From NCBI RefSeq assembly GCF_002836775.1, contig NZ_PJAQ01000017.1:495000-558999 (forward strand): a DNA stretch of 64,000 nt, given 5' to 3'. How positions within the stretch are numbered: the stretch's first letter is position 1; each line of letters opens with the position of its first letter. The translations under genes were made by a program, and so were the position numbers. The notes under the pieces were generated by a model that made no database searches, was not told the origin of the DNA, and worked only from the letters and a program-made list of their open reading frames with translations. This DNA is from Colwellia sp. 12G3. GTDB taxonomy: Bacteria > Pseudomonadota > Gammaproteobacteria > Enterobacterales > Alteromonadaceae. This document shows, in pieces, positions 45,124 through 56,101 of the stretch.

Positions 45124-46398
45124 TTACTCAGAAGCAGCTTTTTCTTGCTTACTGTCATAAATAACAATCGGTTTGCTTTCACCTTTAATAGTATTTTCAT
45201 CAACAACAATTTTACTAACATTTTCCATTGATGGTAATTCATACATAGTATCAAGCAAAACAGCTTCAACAATAGAGCGTAAACCACGAGCACCTGTTTT
45301 TCTGTCCATAGCTTTACGAGCTATGGCATGTAAAGCGTCAGTTCTAAACTCTAACTCTACATTTTCCATATCAAATAGCGCAGTAAACTGCTTAGTTAAA
45401 GCGTTTTTAGGTTCTTGCAATATTTGAATAAGGGCATCTTCATCAAGCTCACGTAAAGTTGCTAAAACAGGTAAACGACCAATAAACTCAGGAATCAAAC
45501 CATATTTAACTAAATCTTGAGGTTCAACTTCGGCTAAACGATCAGTTAATGATACCTCTTGGTCTTTGCCACGAACTTCCGCACCAAAACCAATACCAGT
45601 TCCCGTATGATTACGCTGTTCAACAACTTTATCTAAACCTGCAAACGCTCCACCACATATAAAGAGTATTTTAGAAGTATCTACTTGTAAAAATTCTTGT
45701 TGTGGGTGCTTACGACCACCTTGAGGCGGCACTGAAGCGACGGTGCCTTCAATAAGCTTTAATAAAGCTTGTTGAACACCTTCGCCTGAAACATCACGGG
45801 TTATAGAAGGGTTATCTGACTTACGTGAAATCTTATCGATTTCATCGATGTAAACAATACCACGTTGAGCTTTCTCTACATCGTAATCACATTTTTGTAA
45901 TAACTTTTGAATGATGTTTTCAACGTCTTCACCAACATAACCAGCTTCAGTTAATGTTGTGGCATCAGCCATAGTAAATGGTACATCTAATAACCGTGCA
46001 AGGGTCTGCGCTAATAGAGTTTTACCACTACCCGTTGGTCCAATAAGTAAAATATTACTTTTACCCAACTCAACACCATTATGAGTATCACCATTTCGCA
46101 ATCGTTTGTAGTGATTATAAACGGCAACTGCTAATACTTTTTTAGCATGGTCTTGACCAATAACGTATTCATCTAGACTTTCACGAATCTCCATAGGAGA
46201 AGGCAAAGCCTCTTTACTTTCTTTTGGCGAAATTTCAGAAATTTCTTCGCGAATAATGTCGTTACACAACTCTACACATTCATCACAAACAAATACTGAT
46301 GGGCCAGCAATTAATTTACGTACTTCATGTTGGCTTTTGCCACAAAATGAGCAGTAAAGTAACTTACCATTATCGCCACCACTTTTAATATCGGTCAT
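45124..46398 (-). CDS. clpX: ClpX, ATPase subunit of the ClpXP protease
   Basis: 424 residues, the same size as in E. coli. N-terminal zinc-binding domain with four cysteines ([10 protein letters not shown] ... CDECVELC), AAA+ domain with Walker A GPTGSGKT, Walker [11 protein letters not shown] and sensor regions, and the C-terminal alpha domain with [15 protein letters not shown]. It unfolds tagged substrates and feeds them to ClpP. Follows clpP after a 74-base gap. Confidence 0.97.
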   Translation of the reverse strand: MTDIKSGGDNGKLLYCSFCGKSQHEVRKLIAGPSVFVCDECVELCNDIIREEISEISPKESKEALPSPMEIRESLDEYVIGQDHAKKVLAVAVYNHYKRLRNGDTHNGVELGKSNILLIGPTGSGKTLLAQTLARLLDVPFTMADATTLTEAGYVGEDVENIIQKLLQKCDYDVEKAQRGIVYIDEIDKISRKSDNPSITRDVSGEGVQQALLKLIEGTVASVPPQGGRKHPQQEFLQVDTSKILFICGGAFAGLDKVVEQRNHTGTGIGFGAEVRGKDQEVSLTDRLAEVEPQDLVKYGLIPEFIGRLPVLATLRELDEDALIQILQEPKNALTKQFTALFDMENVELEFRTDALHAIARKAMDRKTGARGLRSIVEAVLLDTMYELPSMENVSKIVVDENTIKGESKPIVIYDSKQEKAASE

Positions 46399-46472
46399 GC
46401 CCTACCTCTAAAATTTAATACCAATAAATCCATTTATTACTCAATCTACACCGTTAAGTATACACCGAAATC

Positions 46473-47135
46473 CTATTTATCGTTACGTTGTTCTAATATG
46501 GAGTCAACTAAGCCATATTCAACCGCTGCATCTGCACTTAAAAAGTTATCTCTGTCTGTATCTTTAGAAATTTGTTCTAAAGTTTGGCCAGTATGCTCAG
46601 CCATTAAATTGTTAAGTTTATCTTTTATAAATAATATTTCTTTAGCATGAATTTCAAAATCTGAAGCTTGCCCTTGGAAGCCTCCGAGAGGTTGATGAAT
46701 CATTACTCGAGCATTTGGTAAACAATAACGTTTGCCCTTTTCACCACCTGATAGTAAAAATGCGCCCATACTTGCTGCTTGACCAATACAAACCGTACTA
46801 ATGTTAGGCTTGATAAACTTCATGGTGTCATATATTGCCATACCCGCAGTGACTGAGCCACCCGGTGAGTTTATATAGAGATAAATATCTTTATCAGGAC
46901 TTTCAGATTCTAAGAATAATAACTGCGCGATGATCAGGTTAGCCATATGATCTTCAACTTGACCACAAAGGAAGATTACACGTTCTTTTAGTAGTCTTGA
47001 ATATATATCATATGAACGTTCACCTTTAGCTGTTTGCTCAACAACCATAGGAACTAATGCGCTTTCAATACCTGACGCATTGCTTTGTGATGACACTTGA
47101 GATGATCTTTGTGATGTAATTTGAGAATTAAACAA
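46473..47135 (-). CDS. clpP: ClpP protease subunit
   Basis: 220 residues with the catalytic triad: Ser122 ([10 protein letters not shown]), His147 (VMIHQPLGG) and Asp196 (KDTDRD), plus the [16 protein letters not shown] segment. The first 25 or so residues (Ser/Gln-rich) are likely a propeptide cleaved on assembly. It forms a tetradecameric chamber with ClpX. Order tig-clpP-clpX-lon-hupB-ppiD is the standard enteric arrangement. Confidence 0.97.
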   Translation of the reverse strand: MFNSQITSQRSSQVSSQSNASGIESALVPMVVEQTAKGERSYDIYSRLLKERVIFLCGQVEDHMANLIIAQLLFLESESPDKDIYLYINSPGGSVTAGMAIYDTMKFIKPNISTVCIGQAASMGAFLLSGGEKGKRYCLPNARVMIHQPLGGFQGQASDFEIHAKEILFIKDKLNNLMAEHTGQTLEQISKDTDRDNFLSADAAVEYGLVDSILEQRNDK

Positions 47136-47161
47136 GAGTATACCTTCCCTTAATAAATATA

Positions 47162-47191
47162 AATGGCCTGTATGTTGCCATACAAGCCATT
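47162..47191 (-). terminator. Hairpin between tig and clpP
   Basis: AATGGCCTGTATG-TTGC-CATACAAGCCATT: a 13-bp stem with one non-Watson-Crick position and an AT-rich tail on the minus strand (TATATTTATT). Likely a partial terminator or attenuator. Confidence 0.55.
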
Positions 47192-47245
47192 AAATTTAAG
47201 CGATTGCTTAGTTAGTTGTCAATGAAAAACAATGAAAATTAAGCT

Positions 47246-48553
47246 TTACTTCGCTTCTGGGTTCATTATTTCATTGAAACTAGCTTTTTTATCAGAAACT
47301 GTAGCTTTTTCAACTAAAAGTTCAACAGCTTGTTCTTCTAAAGCAACATTTTGCATCTGCTGCATAAGCTCTTTGTTGTTAGCATAGTATTCGATTACTT
47401 CTTTAGGGTCTTCATAAGCAGAAGCTGCAGAAGCAATTAACTCATTTACTTTAGTTTCATCAACTTTAAGTTCATTTATTTTAATCACTTCACCTAAAAG
47501 CAAACCAATTTTAACACGACGTTCTGCTTGCTCTGTAAACATTTCAGCAGGTAGTTGTGGTAAGTTTTTAGGGTCCATTTGGCCTTGAAAACGCTGCATA
47601 GCTTGTTGACGTAAAACATCAACTTCTTGTGTAACAAGTGCAGTTGGTAAACCAACCTCATGTCCAGCTAACAAACCATCAATAACTTGTGTTTTAACTT
47701 TAGCTTTTACTGCTTGAGTTAATTCACGCGTCATATTTTTACTTACTTCAACACGTAAAGCTTCAACACCACCTTCTTCAATACCAAAAAGTTTTGCAAA
47801 CTCTTCATCAATTTCAGGTAAAATTGGACCTTCAGTTTTATGAATAACGATATCAAACTCAGCGTCTTTACCTTTAAGGTTTTCAGCATGGTAATCTTCA
47901 GGGAAAGTTACCTTGATAGTTCCTTCTTCACCAGCTTTCATGCCAGTAACTTCTTTCTCAAAACCAGGGATCATACGACCAGCGCCTAGTTCAAGTTCAA
48001 AACCTTCAGCTTTACCACCTTCAAACTCTTCACCGTCAACACGACCAGTGAAATCAAGTGTTAATTTATCGCCTGTTTTAGTTTTACGTTTGTTTTCTTT
48101 CCATGTTTGATGTTGCTTTTGTAGCGTAACAAACATTTCATCTAAATCGGCATCAGTCACTTCTACTTGTGGACGCTCAATAGCGATTTTGTCTAAATCT
48201 TTTAATTCAACTACAGGGTACACTTCAAAAGTTGCTTCAAACTCTAATGCTTTACCATCTTCATTGCTTTTAGCAACAAACGAAGGGCGACCAGCTGGAT
48301 TGATTTTTTCTGCAACGATAGCATCAACAAAGTTACGCTGCATGATTTCACCAGCAACTTCTTGACGTACTGATTTACCAAAGCGTTTCTGAACTACTGA
48401 CGGTGGTACTTTACCTGGACGGAAACCATTAATACGCTGTGTTTTACTGATTTGACGAAGACGGTTCTTTACTTCTACATCTACTTTTTCGGCTGGAACA
48501 GAAATAGTCAGACGACGTTCCAAACCTTGTGTAGTCTCAACTGAAACTTGCAT
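47246..48553 (-). CDS. tig: Trigger factor
   Basis: 435 residues, full length. N-terminal ribosome-binding domain with the signature GFRPGKVP, an FKBP-type isomerase domain (about 150-245; [20 protein letters not shown]), and a long helical C-terminal chaperone domain. It binds nascent chains at the ribosome exit. Confidence 0.97.
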   Translation of the reverse strand: MQVSVETTQGLERRLTISVPAEKVDVEVKNRLRQISKTQRINGFRPGKVPPSVVQKRFGKSVRQEVAGEIMQRNFVDAIVAEKINPAGRPSFVAKSNEDGKALEFEATFEVYPVVELKDLDKIAIERPQVEVTDADLDEMFVTLQKQHQTWKENKRKTKTGDKLTLDFTGRVDGEEFEGGKAEGFELELGAGRMIPGFEKEVTGMKAGEEGTIKVTFPEDYHAENLKGKDAEFDIVIHKTEGPILPEIDEEFAKLFGIEEGGVEALRVEVSKNMTRELTQAVKAKVKTQVIDGLLAGHEVGLPTALVTQEVDVLRQQAMQRFQGQMDPKNLPQLPAEMFTEQAERRVKIGLLLGEVIKINELKVDETKVNELIASAASAYEDPKEVIEYYANNKELMQQMQNVALEEQAVELLVEKATVSDKKASFNEIMNPEAK

Positions 48554-48969
48554 TTAAATACCTCAAAAACTTAGCGTATTACGCTTTATACGCATCAAAT
48601 TAATAGTCAACACCTTTGATAAAACTTACCAAATTTGTGACAAAATGATGCCCTGTTACAAAAATATGACGCCGAATTATAGCGAGGGCAAAAAAAAGTT
48701 GCAAGGTGTAAGTTTAACCAATCAAGAAATTATTAACTATTCAGTGGCTATGGCTAACATTTGAGCAAATCATAATTTTATCTGTAGCTATGATTTTTTT
48801 AGAGGTAATAGCTTTTACTAAACTTAAGATGAGAAAGTATGTGCTATAAAATGATATTGATAGTTTGTTGGGATGAAACAGGGATAACAGATGTTTTATA
48901 GAGATATTGGATAGGAAATTAAGAACTGTATATTAAATAGGGTTTAATATATTTTTTGAAAAATTAAAG
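48554..48969. other. Intergenic region between tig and the tRNA cluster
   Basis: Contains the tig leader (about 48554-48700). Further right is a nine-bp AT-only hairpin (48929-48951, TATATTAAA / TTTAATATA) that may be a weak terminator. No gene seen. Confidence 0.4.
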
Positions 48970-49046
48970 TGGTCGGTGATGCAAGATTCGAACTTGCGAC
49001 CCCTTGGACCCAAACCAAGTGCGCTACCAAGCTGCGCTAATCACCG
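48970..49046 (-). tRNA. tRNA-Pro(TGG)
   Basis: Reverse strand, 77 nt including an encoded CCA. CGGTGAT / ATCACCG acceptor stem, anticodon TGG in CTTGGTTTGGGTCCAAG, T-arm GCAAGTTCGAATCTTGC. Sequence identical to the tRNA-Pro gene at 49306. Confidence 0.96.
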
Positions 49047-49093
49047 ACAAATACTTTTCAATAATTTATTAGTTGGAACTAATAAAATAAAGA

Positions 49094-49170
49094 TGGGGTG
49101 GCTAAAGGGACTTGAACCCTCGACAACCGGAATCACAATCCGGGGCTCTACCAACTGAGCTATAGCCACC
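49094..49170 (-). tRNA. tRNA-His(GTG)
   Basis: 77 nt with encoded CCA. GGTGGCTA / TAGCCACC acceptor with the extra G at position -1 that is specific for tRNA-His; anticodon GTG in CGGATTGTGATTCCG. Confidence 0.96.
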
Positions 49171-49193
49171 ATAACATTTCCATACCTAATGTA

Positions 49194-49270
<77 letters not shown>

Positions 49271-49305
49271 ACATTTACCTACATAGGCATCCCACTATTT
49301 AAAAG

Positions 49306-49382
49306 TGGTCGGTGATGCAAGATTCGAACTTGCGACCCCTTGGACCCAAACCAAGTGCGCTACCAAGCTGCGCTAATCACCG
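49306..49382 (-). tRNA. tRNA-Pro(TGG), first gene of the tRNA operon
   Basis: Identical in sequence to 48970-49046. It is the promoter-proximal member of the Pro-Arg-His-Pro cluster, which resembles the enteric argX-hisR-leuT-proM operon but has a second proline gene and no leucine gene. Confidence 0.96.
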
Positions 49383-49433
49383 TTTTTATGCTGTTGTAAC
49401 AAGCAGTAAACTGTCTCGTTTCAACGGATGCGG

Positions 49434-49462
49434 ATATTACCGACTTGCTTACCTTCCGTCAA
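49434..49462 (-). promoter_or_regulatory. Promoter of the tRNA operon
   Basis: Reverse strand TTGACG (49457-49462), 17-base spacer, TAATAT (49434-49439), then a GC-rich discriminator (CCGCATCCG) as found at stringently controlled stable-RNA promoters. A start near 49427 gives a leader of about 45 nt before the first tRNA-Pro. Confidence 0.65.
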
Positions 49463-50062
49463 ACCTTTTTTATAAATAAATAACTGTTCGGTCACTTTTA
49501 ACACAAGTCGCTGTATTCTTCAGCGACGAGCTATTGTTTTGTGGTTTATTTGAGCGACTAATCAATGATGATTATTTCAACTTTATTTATAAAACGATTA
49601 GCCATTAAAATAACTTTCAACTGGATTGTGCATATTACTTATTTTCGATATAGAGTTAAAATATTTTTCCGTTACCAATCATGATGTATTTTGCATCGTT
49701 TATGAATCTTTTTAGTTTTTGGCACTATGATTTAAACAGTGTTATATCCGACTTAATGATTACAACAATAAAATGGTCTAGCTCAGCACCTTTTACGATA
49801 TTTTTACATAAAAAAGTCACTAACGGTATTAGTATTAAGTACTTATCCTTCGATACTCTTTCATTTGAAAAACTCGCTATGATGCTTATCAAAGCTGACT
49901 ATTGTATACAATATCAAGGCGAGCGGATGTAAAGGTATCCTGTTATATAACGTTACTTATCTCTCGGTGATACTAAGTAAAGTAAACCTACAATACAGCT
50001 GTAGTTTGTGGCAAAATAACGGTGTTTTTTTTATTACTTAATCCAAGGCTAACAGCAGAGTT
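49463..50062. other. Intergenic region between the tRNA promoter and folD
   Basis: Holds a 7-7-7 hairpin (49507-49527, GTCGCTG / CAGCGAC), an unassigned 83-codon plus-strand ORF at 49681-49932, and the folD leader with a TACAGCTGTA palindrome (49994-50003). The hairpin has no T tail and is of unclear role. Confidence 0.4.
49681..49932 (+). CDS. Hypothetical 83-residue protein, doubtful
   Basis: No recognised domain; moderate hydrophobic content at the N-terminus and no clear ribosome-binding site. The amino acid composition is not absurd (IKYLSFDTLSFEKLAMMLIK), so a real short protein is possible, but nothing in the context supports it. Confidence 0.28.
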   Translation: MMYFASFMNLFSFWHYDLNSVISDLMITTIKWSSSAPFTIFLHKKVTNGISIKYLSFDTLSFEKLAMMLIKADYCIQYQGERM

Positions 50063-50920
50063 ATGACAGCATCATTGATCGATGGCAAAGTAATTGCCAA
50101 ACAACTTAGAGATACAGTTAAAGAAAAAGTTAGCTTACGTATTAGTAAGGGCTTAAGAGCACCTGGTTTAGCCGTTATCCTCGTAGGTTGCGATCCTGCA
50201 TCACAAGTATATGTAGGTAGTAAGCGTAAAGCATGTGAAGAGGTTGGTTTTCTATCTCGATCTTATGATTTACCTATAACCACGTCTGAGCAAGAATTAC
50301 TAAGCCTAGTCACTGAATTAAATAACGATGACTCTATCGACGGTATCTTAGTGCAACTGCCTTTACCAAAAGGTTTAAATGCTGATTTAATTATCGAGCA
50401 TATCAATCCACTTAAGGATGTTGATGGCTTTCATCCATCTAATGTTGGAAAATTAGTATTAAGACAGCCGGGTTTAAGACCTTGCACACCCAAAGGTATT
50501 ATCACGCTAATTGAGTCAACAGGTATAGACCCTAAAGGTTTAGATGCACTTGTTATTGGTGCCTCAAACATTGTCGGTCGACCTATGGGTTTAGAACTAT
50601 TACTGGCCAAGTGCACGGTAACAACTACGCATCGTTTTACTAAAGATTTAGAAGGTAAAGTGCGCAATGCGGATATTATTGTAGTAGCGGTTGGTAAGCC
50701 TGGCTTTATTCCTGGGGAGTGGATTAAAGAAGGCGCTATCGTCATTGATGTAGGTATTAATCGTCTAGATAATGGTAAATTGGTTGGCGATGTTGATTTT
50801 GATACCGCGAAAGAAAGAGCCTCATTTATCACCCCCGTTCCTGGTGGTGTTGGACCAATGACAGTAGCAAGTCTAATTGAAAATACACTCATTGCTTGTC
50901 AGCAAGCAACTAATTCATAG
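50063..50920 (+). CDS. folD: Bifunctional methylenetetrahydrofolate dehydrogenase/cyclohydrolase
   Basis: 285 residues, the usual size. Conserved [14 protein letters not shown] with the catalytic lysine, [22 protein letters not shown], and the NADP-binding [17 protein letters not shown]. The C-terminal [18 protein letters not shown] is diagnostic. It supplies 10-formyl-THF from 5,10-methylene-THF. Confidence 0.97.
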   Translation: MTASLIDGKVIAKQLRDTVKEKVSLRISKGLRAPGLAVILVGCDPASQVYVGSKRKACEEVGFLSRSYDLPITTSEQELLSLVTELNNDDSIDGILVQLPLPKGLNADLIIEHINPLKDVDGFHPSNVGKLVLRQPGLRPCTPKGIITLIESTGIDPKGLDALVIGASNIVGRPMGLELLLAKCTVTTTHRFTKDLEGKVRNADIIVVAVGKPGFIPGEWIKEGAIVIDVGINRLDNGKLVGDVDFDTAKERASFITPVPGGVGPMTVASLIENTLIACQQATNS

Positions 50921-50966
50921 ATTATTGCATAATTATTAGCCTAATCAAATTTAAAGCTTTGCAATT

Positions 50967-51003
50967 AAAAAGGGTGAACACGATAGTGCTCACCCTTTTT
51001 ATT
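50967..51003. terminator. Bidirectional terminator between folD and cysS
   Basis: AAAAAGGGTGA ... TCACCCTTTTT, 11-bp stem with a partly paired loop, T-rich on both sides, between convergent genes. Confidence 0.9.
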
Positions 51004-51039
51004 ACCTATAACTCTGTTTAAAGACGCTTAAATGACGCT

Positions 51040-52449
51040 TTAAGCTTTACGCCAGGTTGTTTTACCTGCGCTATCCTCTAAGACAATCTTCATGGCATTA
51101 AGTTTGTCACGTGCGTCATCCGCAAGTGGCCAGTTTTTATCAATACGCGCTTGATTACGTTGTACAATAAGCGCTTCAATTATCGCTACTTCATCATTGT
51201 CATTTTCACCTTGCAAGAAAGCTGCAGGATCAAGCTGTAATAAACCGATAACCTTGCCCAGTGTCACTAACGTTGAAGCTAAATCACTTGCTAAAACATT
51301 ATTATTGTCAGTCTTGGCAACATTTAACTCTTTAGAAATTTCAAAAAACACCGCTAATGCTTGTGGTGTATTGAAATCATCATCCATCGCTTGGCAAAAC
51401 TGCTTAACAAAACTTGACTCTCGATCCAGCACATAATCGCTTTGTATATTTACATCTCGTAGTGAAGTATAAATACGTTCTACCGATGCTCTTGCCTGCG
51501 TTAAATTATCAACTGAGTAGTTTAACTGACTACGATAATGACCTGTGGTTAAGAAAAACCGCACAGTTTCAGCATCGTACTGCGCCAATACATCACGTAT
51601 AGTGAAAAAATTCCCTAACGATTTGGACATTTTCTCTTGGTCAACTTGCACCATACCTGTGTGCATCCAGTAATTCACATAAGGAGTATCTAGAGCGCAA
51701 CAGCTTTGTGCTATTTCATTTTCATGATGAGGGAAGGTTAAGTCAGATCCTCCACCGTGAATATCAAAATGATGACCTAGTTCTTTAGCATTCATTGCTG
51801 AACATTCAATATGCCATCCTGGACGACCTTCTCCCCAAGGTGATGACCAACTTGGCTCTCCTGGTTTAGCCGATTTCCATAAGACAAAATCAAGCGGATT
51901 ATTTTTATTCAGATCAATTTCGACACGAGAGCCCGATTGTAATTGTTCTAGGTTTTGTCCGCTAAGCTTACCGTAGTCAGCATAACTAGACACATCAAAT
52001 AATACATCGCCCTGCCCTGTAGTCTTAGCGTTATCGCCTGCTACATAGGCATGTTCTTTAGCCACCAAGGTTTTAATCATAGCAATGATCTCATCCATGT
52101 GCGTAGTGACTCTTGGCTCCAAATCAGGTCTAGCCATATTAAGTGAATCAAAATCTTGATGCATAGCTGAGATTGTTCGTTCAGTTAATGCTTCAGGTGT
52201 TTCATTATTTTCATTAGCACGATTGATTATTTTATCTTCAACATCGGTGATGTTACGTACATAGTTAACATCGTAGCCAGAAAAGCGTAAGTAACGGGCA
52301 ATATTGTCAAAACTAATGTAGGTTCTACCGTGGCCTATATGGCATAAATCATAAACTGTGCAACCACAAACATATAAGCCTACTTTACCTGGATTAATTG
52401 GTGTAAAGGTTTCTTTTTGACGACTTAGCGTGTTGTAAATTTGCAACAT
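51040..52449 (-). CDS. cysS: Cysteinyl-tRNA synthetase
   Basis: 469 residues. HIGH motif in [19 protein letters not shown] in [12 protein letters not shown], and the zinc-binding cysteines/histidine ([27 protein letters not shown]). It charges tRNA-Cys. Divergent from ppiB. Confidence 0.97.
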   Translation of the reverse strand: MLQIYNTLSRQKETFTPINPGKVGLYVCGCTVYDLCHIGHGRTYISFDNIARYLRFSGYDVNYVRNITDVEDKIINRANENNETPEALTERTISAMHQDFDSLNMARPDLEPRVTTHMDEIIAMIKTLVAKEHAYVAGDNAKTTGQGDVLFDVSSYADYGKLSGQNLEQLQSGSRVEIDLNKNNPLDFVLWKSAKPGEPSWSSPWGEGRPGWHIECSAMNAKELGHHFDIHGGGSDLTFPHHENEIAQSCCALDTPYVNYWMHTGMVQVDQEKMSKSLGNFFTIRDVLAQYDAETVRFFLTTGHYRSQLNYSVDNLTQARASVERIYTSLRDVNIQSDYVLDRESSFVKQFCQAMDDDFNTPQALAVFFEISKELNVAKTDNNNVLASDLASTLVTLGKVIGLLQLDPAAFLQGENDNDEVAIIEALIVQRNQARIDKNWPLADDARDKLNAMKIVLEDSAGKTTWRKA

Positions 52450-52612
52450 GATATTTTATGACTCCTACTGAGTAGTTTCTATTGGATAAGTTATAGATTG
52501 TACCTGAACAAATCTAAAGGATCATCAATACTAATGCACTTTATAGCAAGTTAGCGTACAATTATGGCAATTAATTTACATATTATTTATTAACACTAAA
52601 CTAGAGACAATT

Positions 52613-53104
52613 ATGATCATACTAAAAACAAACCTTGGCGATATTAAAATTGAATTAGACTTCGAAAACGCCCCTGTTACAGCAAAAAACTTTCAGCAAT
52701 ATGTAGAAGAAGGTCATTACAATGGCACCGTTTTTCATCGTGTAATTAAAGGTTTTATGGCACAAGGTGGTGGTTTTGCTCCAGGTTTAGAAGAAAAAGA
52801 AACACGCGCTAGCATTAAAAATGAAGCAAACAATGGTTTAAGTAATAAACTAGGTAGCTTAGCAATGGCCAGAACACAAGAGCCGCATTCTGCCTCTGCT
52901 CAATTCTTCATTAATTTAACTGATAATAACTTCTTAGATTTCACTAGTGAGTCAGTGCAAGGCTGGGGATATTGTGTTTTTGGTAACGTTGTTGAAGGTA
53001 TGGACATCGTTGACAAGATGGCTTTAGTTGAGACAGGTAATTTGCATGGCCATGGTGACGTGCCAAAAGAAGATATCTTAATTGAATCGGCTATTGTTGA
53101 ATAA
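52613..53104 (+). CDS. ppiB: Peptidyl-prolyl cis-trans isomerase B (cyclophilin)
   Basis: 163 residues, cytoplasmic cyclophilin with no signal peptide. The core segments [35 protein letters not shown] and [17 protein letters not shown] are present. It is followed by lpxH after a short gap, a gene pair also seen in enterics near cysS. Confidence 0.95.
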   Translation: MIILKTNLGDIKIELDFENAPVTAKNFQQYVEEGHYNGTVFHRVIKGFMAQGGGFAPGLEEKETRASIKNEANNGLSNKLGSLAMARTQEPHSASAQFFINLTDNNFLDFTSESVQGWGYCVFGNVVEGMDIVDKMALVETGNLHGHGDVPKEDILIESAIVE

Positions 53105-53119
53105 TCTTAGCCGCCAGTG

Positions 53120-53866
53120 ATGATTGACAATAATAGAACAGCAATAAGTTATTTTATTGCTGATTTACACCTAAGCGAAAACAGGCCTGATATCAGTGCC
53201 TGTTTTTTACGTTTTTTGAAAAATGATGCGATAGAAGCTGAAAAGCTCTATATCCTTGGCGACCTCTTTGAAGCTTGGGTTGGCGATGATGATGATAGCC
53301 CCTACCTTAAAACAATAGCTAAGGCACTGACTACGCTAAGCCAGTCAGGGACAAAAATTTATTATATTCATGGCAATAGAGATTTCCTTTTAGGCAAACG
53401 TTTCGCTATACAAGCAAGCATGAAGCTTCTACCTGAAATAGATACTATCGACCTTTATGGTCAACATGTTGTCATAATGCACGGTGATACTTTATGCACA
53501 CGTGATATTGACTACCAGGTATTTAGAAAAAAATCTCGTTCTTGGTGGTGGCAAGCAGCAGTAAAAAGCCTACCTTTATTTATTCGTAAAAAAATGGCGG
53601 CTAATTACAGAAAACAAAGTACAGCTGCAACGGCAATGAAATCACAAGAAATTATGGATGTTACTGAAAGTGAAGTAATCGACTGTCTTGAAAAATATAA
53701 AAGCCAATTGTTAATTCATGGACACACACACCGACCCGCTATTCATAGTGTATCAGCCAATGGCGAAGACGCTGAACGTATAGTTTTAGGTGATTGGTAT
53801 GAACAAGGTGCATGGTTAAAAGTCACACCAGACTCTATTGAGTTACTAAACCAGCCGTTAATTTAA
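53120..53866 (+). CDS. lpxH: UDP-2,3-diacylglucosamine diphosphatase
   Basis: About 248 residues from the ATG at 53120 (a GTG three bases earlier is equally in frame). Metal-binding motifs of the calcineurin-like fold: ADLHLS, ILGDLFEAWVGDD, HGNRDFLLG, IMHGDTLCT and HGHTHRPAI. It produces lipid X in lipid A synthesis on the inner membrane. Likely co-transcribed with ppiB. Confidence 0.95.
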   Translation: MIDNNRTAISYFIADLHLSENRPDISACFLRFLKNDAIEAEKLYILGDLFEAWVGDDDDSPYLKTIAKALTTLSQSGTKIYYIHGNRDFLLGKRFAIQASMKLLPEIDTIDLYGQHVVIMHGDTLCTRDIDYQVFRKKSRSWWWQAAVKSLPLFIRKKMAANYRKQSTAATAMKSQEIMDVTESEVIDCLEKYKSQLLIHGHTHRPAIHSVSANGEDAERIVLGDWYEQGAWLKVTPDSIELLNQPLI

Positions 53867-53948
53867 TTATTTGTGTACTTTATTTTTAATTGTTACCAGT
53901 AATATAACGGACAACACAAGTTAACCGTTATGTTATTGTTTTCCAAAA

Positions 53949-54725
53949 TTATATAGGGCTCCCAGAGTGAAATTTAAAGTCCTCATCGGGCGATGATATT
54001 AACTCTGCCTCGACCTTTGCAAAATAAGCTATCCTCTCATTAATATCTTTCCCCGCTACTTGTTCAGCTAACGTCAAGTAATCTTGATAATGACGCGCTT
54101 CTGAGCGCAATAGCGAGATATAAAATTTATTCAAATCATCATCTAAGTGAGGAGCCAATTTAGCAAAACGCTCACATGAGCGAGCTTCTATAAAAGCACC
54201 AACAATCAATTTATCAACCAATGCATCAGGTTCAAACGTCTTTACATGTTTTAGCATGCCTTTAGCATAACGACCTGCAGTGATGCCATCAAAAGGAATA
54301 TCTCGCTTGACCATAATCTCTAGTACTTGATAAAAGTGATGTAACTCTTCTTTTATTAAAAGTACCATTTTATCAATCAAGTTTTGGCTAAATGGCGACT
54401 TTCCCTGAGCATTACTACTTTTCGGTAAAATAGCTTTGGAAAGGTTGTTTTTATTGGCAAGTAACGCTAAATCGCCCTTCTTCCGATATAAAAAATCTTC
54501 ATAAGGTTCAAACCATTCAAGCAATACATTAGTACTATCTTTATCAACAGCATACTTTCGAATGAGGTACATAGCTGTTTGCCCTGCTTTAAGCTCACAG
54601 GCAAGATGATCTCGTAAAATTATCGGTAAATTTTCTTTTTTCTTTGCTTCATCTATCCAGGAATCAGGTGTTTCGCACGATAAAAAGTTTAATATTGGTA
54701 TTAGGAGTTGCTCTGCTTCGGTCAT
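53949..54725 (-). CDS. miaE: tRNA-(ms2io6A) hydroxylase MiaE
   Basis: 258 residues of the ferritin-like di-iron family. Ligand-bearing helices include KEELHHFYQVLEIMVKRDIP, GAFIEARSCERFAKL and LRSEARHYQDYLTLAEQ. It hydroxylates the isopentenyl group of ms2i6A37 in tRNAs. Its presence fits aerobic gammaproteobacteria that encode MiaA/MiaB. Confidence 0.9.
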   Translation of the reverse strand: MTEAEQLLIPILNFLSCETPDSWIDEAKKKENLPIILRDHLACELKAGQTAMYLIRKYAVDKDSTNVLLEWFEPYEDFLYRKKGDLALLANKNNLSKAILPKSSNAQGKSPFSQNLIDKMVLLIKEELHHFYQVLEIMVKRDIPFDGITAGRYAKGMLKHVKTFEPDALVDKLIVGAFIEARSCERFAKLAPHLDDDLNKFYISLLRSEARHYQDYLTLAEQVAGKDINERIAYFAKVEAELISSPDEDFKFHSGSPI

Positions 54726-54846
54726 CAGTTTATCTCAGCTTTAATCGATTGGTTGCTTCGAGGAAATATTTTCATGACGCTATTTTAAAAGTCTATTTCT
54801 TGAGATACTAGCAAAATCGGATTTTTACTTAACATAGGTCAAATTT

Positions 54847-55152
54847 ATGCCCTCAATTATAAAGAAAAAAATTACAAGTAAGAATGCAGGTCAAAAACTT
54901 GTTAAAAAACACGATAAGTTGGTGCATAGTGAAAATATGAAAGTTGCTTCTCATGTACAACGAGAGAAAGATGACTGGGTAATCAATACACTGATATTAA
55001 ATAACCTCGACGTTCCCTTCAAATATAAACGTAAAAAACTTTATCAAAGCTTGCAAGGACAAAGGGTGAACCTTACTTATTATGCTGAAACTGAAACTGT
55101 TGCTGGTTTTAGTATTGAGGTGATGTCTGTAGTACGAATCAAAGTTAGTTAG
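54847..55152 (+). CDS. Conserved hypothetical protein, lysine-rich N-terminus
   Basis: 101 residues with a strongly basic first third (PSIIKKKITSKNAGQKLVKK) and a more globular C-terminus (LILNNLDVPFKYKRKKLYQS, VNLTYYAETETVAGFSIEVM). No signal or membrane segment. I do not recognise the family; a nucleic-acid-binding role is only suggested by charge. Confidence 0.6.
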   Translation: MPSIIKKKITSKNAGQKLVKKHDKLVHSENMKVASHVQREKDDWVINTLILNNLDVPFKYKRKKLYQSLQGQRVNLTYYAETETVAGFSIEVMSVVRIKVS

Positions 55153-55368
55153 CATATCCCCAAAGTCCCCCTCCTTATCGCATAAAATTATTAAAAACAC
55201 ATTACATAGAGCTTTATTGTTTATTTTTCAATCAAAACTTGACTGTTCACCTTATATCTTTCATAAATAAGGGAGTAATAATAATAGTGCTAATAGCTTA
55301 AAATACTTAGAATTGTGTATTTTATCTACAAAGTACTGGTCGAATACTTAAGTGCGAGAGGATTGATT

Positions 55369-55968
55369 ATGATACTAAACCACATCTGGGGGCTGTATGC
55401 CCATCCTAAAGAAGAATGGCATGTTATTGAAAAGCGTCATGAAAGCTTAAGTTATAGCTTGATGCACATATTGACAATAGCGCTGATCCCAGCAATATGT
55501 TGCTACTATGCTGCTGCTTATATTGGTTGGACTATTGGCGTAGGTGATCCGATAAAAATAAGTATTGCAAGCGCTCAAATAATGGCTGTTAGCATGTACT
55601 TCGGCTTAGTTTTTGGTGTGTTCGCTTTAGCTTACCTAATCCAATGGATGGCGAAAACTTTTGACTCCAAACCTGATTTTGTACAAGCTCTTGAACTGGC
55701 AGCCTACACTGCAACACCCTTACTCATGGTCGGTATTACGGCGTTATTCCCAGTGTTATGGTTTGTTGCCTTAGCAGGTATTGCTGCAGTTGCTTATTCT
55801 ATCTACCTTTTATATTCAGGTGTTCCTATTATGATGAATATCCCAGAGGAGAAAGGTTTTATCTACTCAAGCTCGGTAGTAACAGCTGGTTTAGTTTTAT
55901 TAGTTACCTTAATGGCATTTACCGCAATGATGTGGACTATGGGATTTGGCCCTGAATTTGTTTCTTAG
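55369..55968 (+). CDS. YIP1 family inner-membrane protein
   Basis: About 199 residues from the ATG at 55369, preferred over an upstream in-frame codon because GAGAGG lies seven bases before it. The N-terminal HIWGLYAHPKEEW motif is typical of bacterial YIP1 proteins and is followed by five hydrophobic helices (for example ILTIALIPAICCYYAAAYIG and TAGLVLLVTLMAFTAMMW). Function unknown. Confidence 0.82.
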   Translation: MILNHIWGLYAHPKEEWHVIEKRHESLSYSLMHILTIALIPAICCYYAAAYIGWTIGVGDPIKISIASAQIMAVSMYFGLVFGVFALAYLIQWMAKTFDSKPDFVQALELAAYTATPLLMVGITALFPVLWFVALAGIAAVAYSIYLLYSGVPIMMNIPEEKGFIYSSSVVTAGLVLLVTLMAFTAMMWTMGFGPEFVS

Positions 55969-56011
55969 TTAGCCTAAATAATAAAGTTACTTAATGAATA
56001 ACTTATAAATT

Positions 56012-56049
56012 AAAAAGCCTTATTTCTCAAATAGAAATAAGGCTTTTTT
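56012..56049. terminator. Bidirectional terminator between the YIP1 gene and purF
   Basis: AAAAAGCCTTATTTCT / AGAAATAAGGCTTTTT, 16-bp perfect stem, five-base loop, T runs on both strands. Confidence 0.93.
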
Positions 56050-56101
56050 TTGCAGTGTATATTTAAAGTAACCAGGGAAAAACTAAGTTTTACTTAATTA
56101 T

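Noticed and set aside
48976..49158. 60-codon plus-strand ORF
   Set aside because: Runs through the tRNA-Pro and tRNA-His genes in antisense.
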